From Candidatus Omnitrophota bacterium (GTDB taxonomy: Bacteria > Omnitrophota > Gorgyraeia > Gygaellales > Profunditerraquicolaceae): a DNA stretch of 8,106 bases. Positions within the stretch are counted from its first letter, which is position 1, and each line of letters opens with the position of its first letter. Below the pieces are notes generated by a model. That model saw only the letters and a list, made by a program, of their open reading frames with translations. It searched no databases and was not told where the DNA came from. The position numbers and the translations under genes were made by a program. Below, in pieces: positions 6,109-8,106 of this stretch. The stretch is taken from positions 1-8,106 of the forward strand of contig JALOBQ010000040.1 of NCBI GenBank assembly GCA_023228185.1, written 5' to 3'.

Positions 6109-6522
6109 TTATGAACCCTCTTTGATCAAAAGATATTTATGCGCATCAAACTCTGCCACAGGTTTGTAACCGGCTGGGATCTCAGCTAAACTTAAATTAT
6201 AAGATAAGAAATAATCGGCATTTTTGGCAAATTGCCGCGGATATAAATAATAATAAACACGATAATAGAATAATTGCGCGCCAAATTCATCGCCGCGAAA
6301 AATAACATTAATAGTTTTATCCTCGGGAATATTTTTTTCGGCAAATTTAATAAAACTGTATAAATCGCCTCCTAACACGTAATCTCGCCTGCCTTCCAGG
6401 TTGAGCGCCAAGGACAATTTGCCTCTTTCAAGACTTTGAGGAATATCTTTAACAACAAGATACGCTCCCCAAAAAAACCAGATAATTGAAAAAATGATCA
6501 ATAAAACGCGACCTTTAAACAT
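6109..6522 (-). CDS. One-TM small protein paired with the GT-C gene
   Basis: A 137-residue protein of unassigned family. One membrane segment near residues 5-25 is followed by an extracytoplasmic domain. The most distinctive part is 'FYYRVYYYLYPRQF' (85-98), then 'ADYFLSYN' (103-110). I associate tyrosine-rich 'R.YYLYPR' segments with small partners or C-terminal domains of GT-C type transferases in uncultivated bacteria, but this is recollection and not a named domain. The ATG at 6522 has AGGAG 5 nt upstream, fixing the start. With only 2 nt to the GT-C gene, it probably acts with that enzyme, for example as a subunit that positions an acceptor or lipid-linked donor. The gap to the preceding cupin gene is fully taken up by a repeat copy and the ribosome binding site. 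Confidence 0.8.
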   Translation of the reverse strand: MFKGRVLLIIFSIIWFFWGAYLVVKDIPQSLERGKLSLALNLEGRRDYVLGGDLYSFIKFAEKNIPEDKTINVIFRGDEFGAQLFYYRVYYYLYPRQFAKNADYFLSYNLSLAEIPAGYKPVAEFDAHKYLLIKEGS

Positions 6523-6541
6523 CCCATCTCCTGCTCCTCAT

Positions 6542-6599
6542 CCCACTGTCCAGATAGACTTGGACCCTGTTTCCTCCGCGAGTTGGACCCTGTTTCCAA
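6542..6599 (+). repeat. Intergenic composite repeat, copy 2 (double-unit form)
   Basis: Read on the plus strand it contains CCCACTGTCC (6542-6551), a 7-nt spacer, and then TTGGACCCTGTTTCC twice (6560-6574 and 6583-6597), with a 23-nt period. The second unit ends in CCAA, so TTGGA and TCCAA can pair around a 7-nt loop. GTCCA and TGGAC near its start form a further 5-bp inverted repeat. It matches copy 3 at 55 of 58 positions. It starts 1 nt after the cupin stop and ends just before the Shine-Dalgarno of the small membrane protein. Confidence 0.93.
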
Positions 6600-6600
6600 G

Positions 6601-6918
6601 TTAACATAATGCGGTAAGATAAACATATTGTAAATTGCTGCTGCCTGAATTCTTCACATTGTGCGAAACGCGCGGAGGAATAAAAACAAACATATGCCTG
6701 CTGGCTTTGATCTTCTTATCACGGCCATATGAAACTATGGCTTTACCTTTAAGAATAATCAACGCCTCTTCCTTATTTTGCGTATTATGCTTACCAACCT
6801 CCTGTTTAGGTTTTAATGTCACTAACCCCGCGCGCAGGCCTTTCACCTTAAAATGACTGCCTAACAGTCGTTTGAATTTTTGATTTCCGCTGAGTTTTAA
6901 TAAAAAGGCTTTTTTCAT
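6601..6918 (-). CDS. Small single-domain cupin protein
   Basis: A 105-residue protein of the RmlC-like cupin fold, at the small end of that family. Cupin motif 1 is seen as 'GKHNTQNKEEALIILKG' (42-58), with H44, E50/E51 and G58; the usual second His is Thr46 (HxT instead of HxH). Motif 2 is 'FIPPRVSHNVKN' (79-90), with H86 and N90. Two His and one Glu could still bind a metal, but whether it is an enzyme, a sugar-binding or a regulatory cupin cannot be told from the sequence. The ATG at 6918 has AGGAGG 9 nt upstream. Both flanking gaps contain a copy of the same repeat, so its link with either neighbour is loose. Confidence 0.85.
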   Translation of the reverse strand: MKKAFLLKLSGNQKFKRLLGSHFKVKGLRAGLVTLKPKQEVGKHNTQNKEEALIILKGKAIVSYGRDKKIKASRHMFVFIPPRVSHNVKNSGSSNLQYVYLTALC

Positions 6919-6935
6919 ACTTTAGATCCTCCTAC

Positions 6936-6993
6936 CCCACTGTCCAGAGAGACTTGGACCCTGTTTCCTTCACGAGTTGGACCCTGTTTCCAA
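6936..6993 (+). repeat. Intergenic composite repeat, copy 3 (double-unit form)
   Basis: It has the same architecture and orientation as copy 2: CCCACTGTCC (6936-6945), a 7-nt spacer, then TTGGACCCTGTTTCC at 6954-6968 and 6977-6991, with a 23-nt period and a closing CCAA. The three differences from copy 2 all lie in the two spacers. It occupies most of the gap between the CbiO stop (11 nt away) and the cupin Shine-Dalgarno. Confidence 0.93.
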
Positions 6994-7004
6994 TCTGCGA
7001 ACTG

Positions 7005-7814
7005 TTAAGAATGATGCTCCAGGTGCTCATGGGCGTGCAGATGGATACCATCATTATGCCTGTGAGTATGGATATGCGCAAGATTATTTTCTTTTAATAA
7101 AACTGGATCGCCAAGTATCTTTTTCGTTTCTCCAAAAGCGGCTAATCTTTTATCCGCGTTAAAAACAAAAACTGTATCGGAAATCTCTTCAATGATATGC
7201 AGGTCATGAGTGGAAGTGATCACTGTTTTGCCCTCTGCGCTTGCAAACATAAGTAAATCAATAATTTGCCTGGTGGTCAAAGGATCAAGCCCGGCTGTCG
7301 GCTCATCCAGGATAAGTATCTGCGGAGAAATCACCAAAACAGACGCTAAGGCGACTTTACGTTTTTCGCCGACGCTTAATTGATGCGGCTGCCTATCTAA
7401 TAAATCAGTAAGATTAAGTATTTGGCAGACAGATTCCAGATTTTTTTGGATTATTTTCCGGCTGAATCCTAAATGTAAAGGGCCAAAAATAATATCATCT
7501 TTAACACTCGGGCAAAATAACTGCACGTCAGGATTCTGAAAAACAAAACCTACGTTTTTCCGGAAATCACGGCAAAATTTCGCGTCGTTGAAATCATTCT
7601 CTTTAAGTTCCCTGCCTAAAAAACTAATCCTCCCCTGACAAGGAAAGATCAACCCGTCTAAAAGATACAATAATGTGGACTTGCCTGAACCGTTTGCTCC
7701 GGTAATTGCTATTCTCTGGCCTGAGCGGATATTCAAACTCACTCTGCGTAAAGCCGGAAACTTATTCAGATAAGTATAATCCACATTCTCTAAATCAAAG
7801 ATAACTTCACTCAT
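7005..7814 (-). CDS. cbiO: CbiO/EcfA-type ABC ATPase of a cobalt/nickel ECF importer, His-rich tail
   Basis: A complete 269-residue ATP-binding subunit of an energy-coupling-factor transporter, located on the inner face of the membrane. Visible motifs are Walker A 'GANGSGKST' (39-47), the Q-loop 'FQNPDVQLF' (92-100) in the form typical of ECF ATPases, the signature 'LSVGE' (146-150), Walker B 'ILILDE' (166-171) and the switch His in 'STHD' (H203). The last 23 residues hold ten histidines (247-268), suggesting a metal-binding tail and so a nickel or cobalt substrate. The ATG at 7814 is 9 nt after the CbiQ stop, and the AAGGA ribosome site overlaps that stop. The substrate-binding CbiM/NikM part is presumably upstream, outside the window. 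Whether the metal is cobalt or nickel cannot be decided here. Confidence 0.9.
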   Translation of the reverse strand: MSEVIFDLENVDYTYLNKFPALRRVSLNIRSGQRIAITGANGSGKSTLLYLLDGLIFPCQGRISFLGRELKENDFNDAKFCRDFRKNVGFVFQNPDVQLFCPSVKDDIIFGPLHLGFSRKIIQKNLESVCQILNLTDLLDRQPHQLSVGEKRKVALASVLVISPQILILDEPTAGLDPLTTRQIIDLLMFASAEGKTVITSTHDLHIIEEISDTVFVFNADKRLAAFGETKKILGDPVLLKENNLAHIHTHRHNDGIHLHAHEHLEHHS

Positions 7815-7823
7815 TAAAAATCC

Positions 7824-8106
7824 TTAAGTAGTAAATAAAAACTTAGCGCCGATAAACAAAAATAGCGAAAAAACCAACCACAACCAATCTTTTGTTTTAG
7901 TTTTAAAATCATCCAAAAGCGCGGGCTCGCCGCAGAACCCGCGTGAAAGCATCGCGCTGTAAACATCCTGGTTGAGTTGATAAGAACGCTGCCAAAGGCT
8001 GGCGATATTCCAGGCAACAACGCGTTGACCGTTTTTATAATGCATCAAGGTTCCTACGCGGCTTTTAATCGCCAGATATGTATTTTCAATTATCTGAATA
8101 AAGAGA
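7824..8106 (-). CDS. cbiQ: CbiQ/EcfT-type transmembrane subunit, C-terminal part
   Basis: The last 93 codons of a gene that enters the window from the right; the frame is open to the edge. The fragment contains 'RSYQLNQDVYSAMLSRGF', matching the 'AMxxRGF' coupling helix by which CbiQ/EcfT contacts the ATPase, and an earlier 'AIKSRVG' that may be the first arginine-containing coupling segment. It ends in a hydrophobic helix (about 74-91 of the fragment), as CbiQ does. The protein is the membrane scaffold joining the ATPase to the substrate-binding CbiM/NikM subunit. It is followed after 9 nt by cbiO, so the two are one operon. The internal TTG at 8048 is not the true start, since homologous-looking sequence continues upstream of it. 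Confidence 0.85.
   Translation of the reverse strand, partial: LFIQIIENTYLAIKSRVGTLMHYKNGQRVVAWNIASLWQRSYQLNQDVYSAMLSRGFCGEPALLDDFKTKTKDWLWLVFSLFLFIGAKFLFTT

Noticed and set aside
6542..6993. CRISPR array
   Set aside because: The repeats are separated by a full gene, units are 15 nt at a 23-nt period with 8-nt spacers, and only two units occur per copy.
6635..7162. Plus-strand frames opposite the cupin and CbiO genes (6635-6856, 6977-7162)
   Set aside because: They are antisense to well-supported genes and have no recognisable protein features; the second starts inside a repeat.
7814..8020. Open frame of 68 codons on the minus strand ending at the CbiO start
   Set aside because: The overlapping frame ending at 7824 carries the CbiQ coupling motif and is open to the window edge, so this frame is a shadow.

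Overview
All supportable genes lie on the minus strand, so transcription runs from the high-coordinate end to position 1. The DNA is AT-rich by eye. The gene mix suggests a Gram-negative-type bacterium of an uncultivated lineage: class III prepilins ending in an 'STGG' segment, a TMTC-like glycosyltransferase fused to TPRs, a GT-C membrane protein paired with a small one-TM protein, and a small HxT cupin. From memory of family distributions I would guess Omnitrophota (OP3) or a relative. This is an inference; no 16S or other marker is present.

Layout in transcription order. (1) 8106-7005: the 3' end of a CbiQ/EcfT-type permease gene and a complete CbiO-type ATPase with a very His-rich tail, part of a cobalt or nickel ECF importer. 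(2) 6918-6601: a small cupin. (3) 6522-4712: a one-TM small protein followed 2 nt later by a GT-C-like membrane glycosyltransferase. (4) 4656-4096: a type IV major-pilin-like gene with its own sigma70-like promoter, a long leader, a strong Shine-Dalgarno and a strong bidirectional terminator. (5) 3975-2032: a TMTC/DUF1736-like membrane protein with C-terminal TPRs. (6) 1884-1: five overlapping prepilin-like genes whose order resembles the G-H-I-J-K pseudopilin or minor-pilin order of type II secretion and type IV pilus systems. The last gene runs off the window.

Two kinds of non-coding structure stand out. A composite repeat occurs three times, in the intergenic gaps at 4668-4708, 6542-6599 and 6936-6993. 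It is built from CCCACTGTCC, a 7-nt variable spacer and TTGGACCCTGTTTCC, with the last unit tandemly doubled in two copies. A separate 118-bp segment (1918-2035) is bounded by a perfect 17-bp inverted repeat; its edge supplies the stop codon of the TPR gene, and it lies just ahead of the prepilin operon.

Together the region looks like a cell-surface module: a major pilin, a minor-pilin priming set and two GT-C-type glycosyltransferases. A metal importer and a cupin next to it are probably unrelated in function. No gene-free stretch exceeds about 235 bases. The longest (4480-4711) holds the pilin promoter, its leader and one repeat copy. I saw no tRNA, rRNA, CRISPR array or transposase gene.
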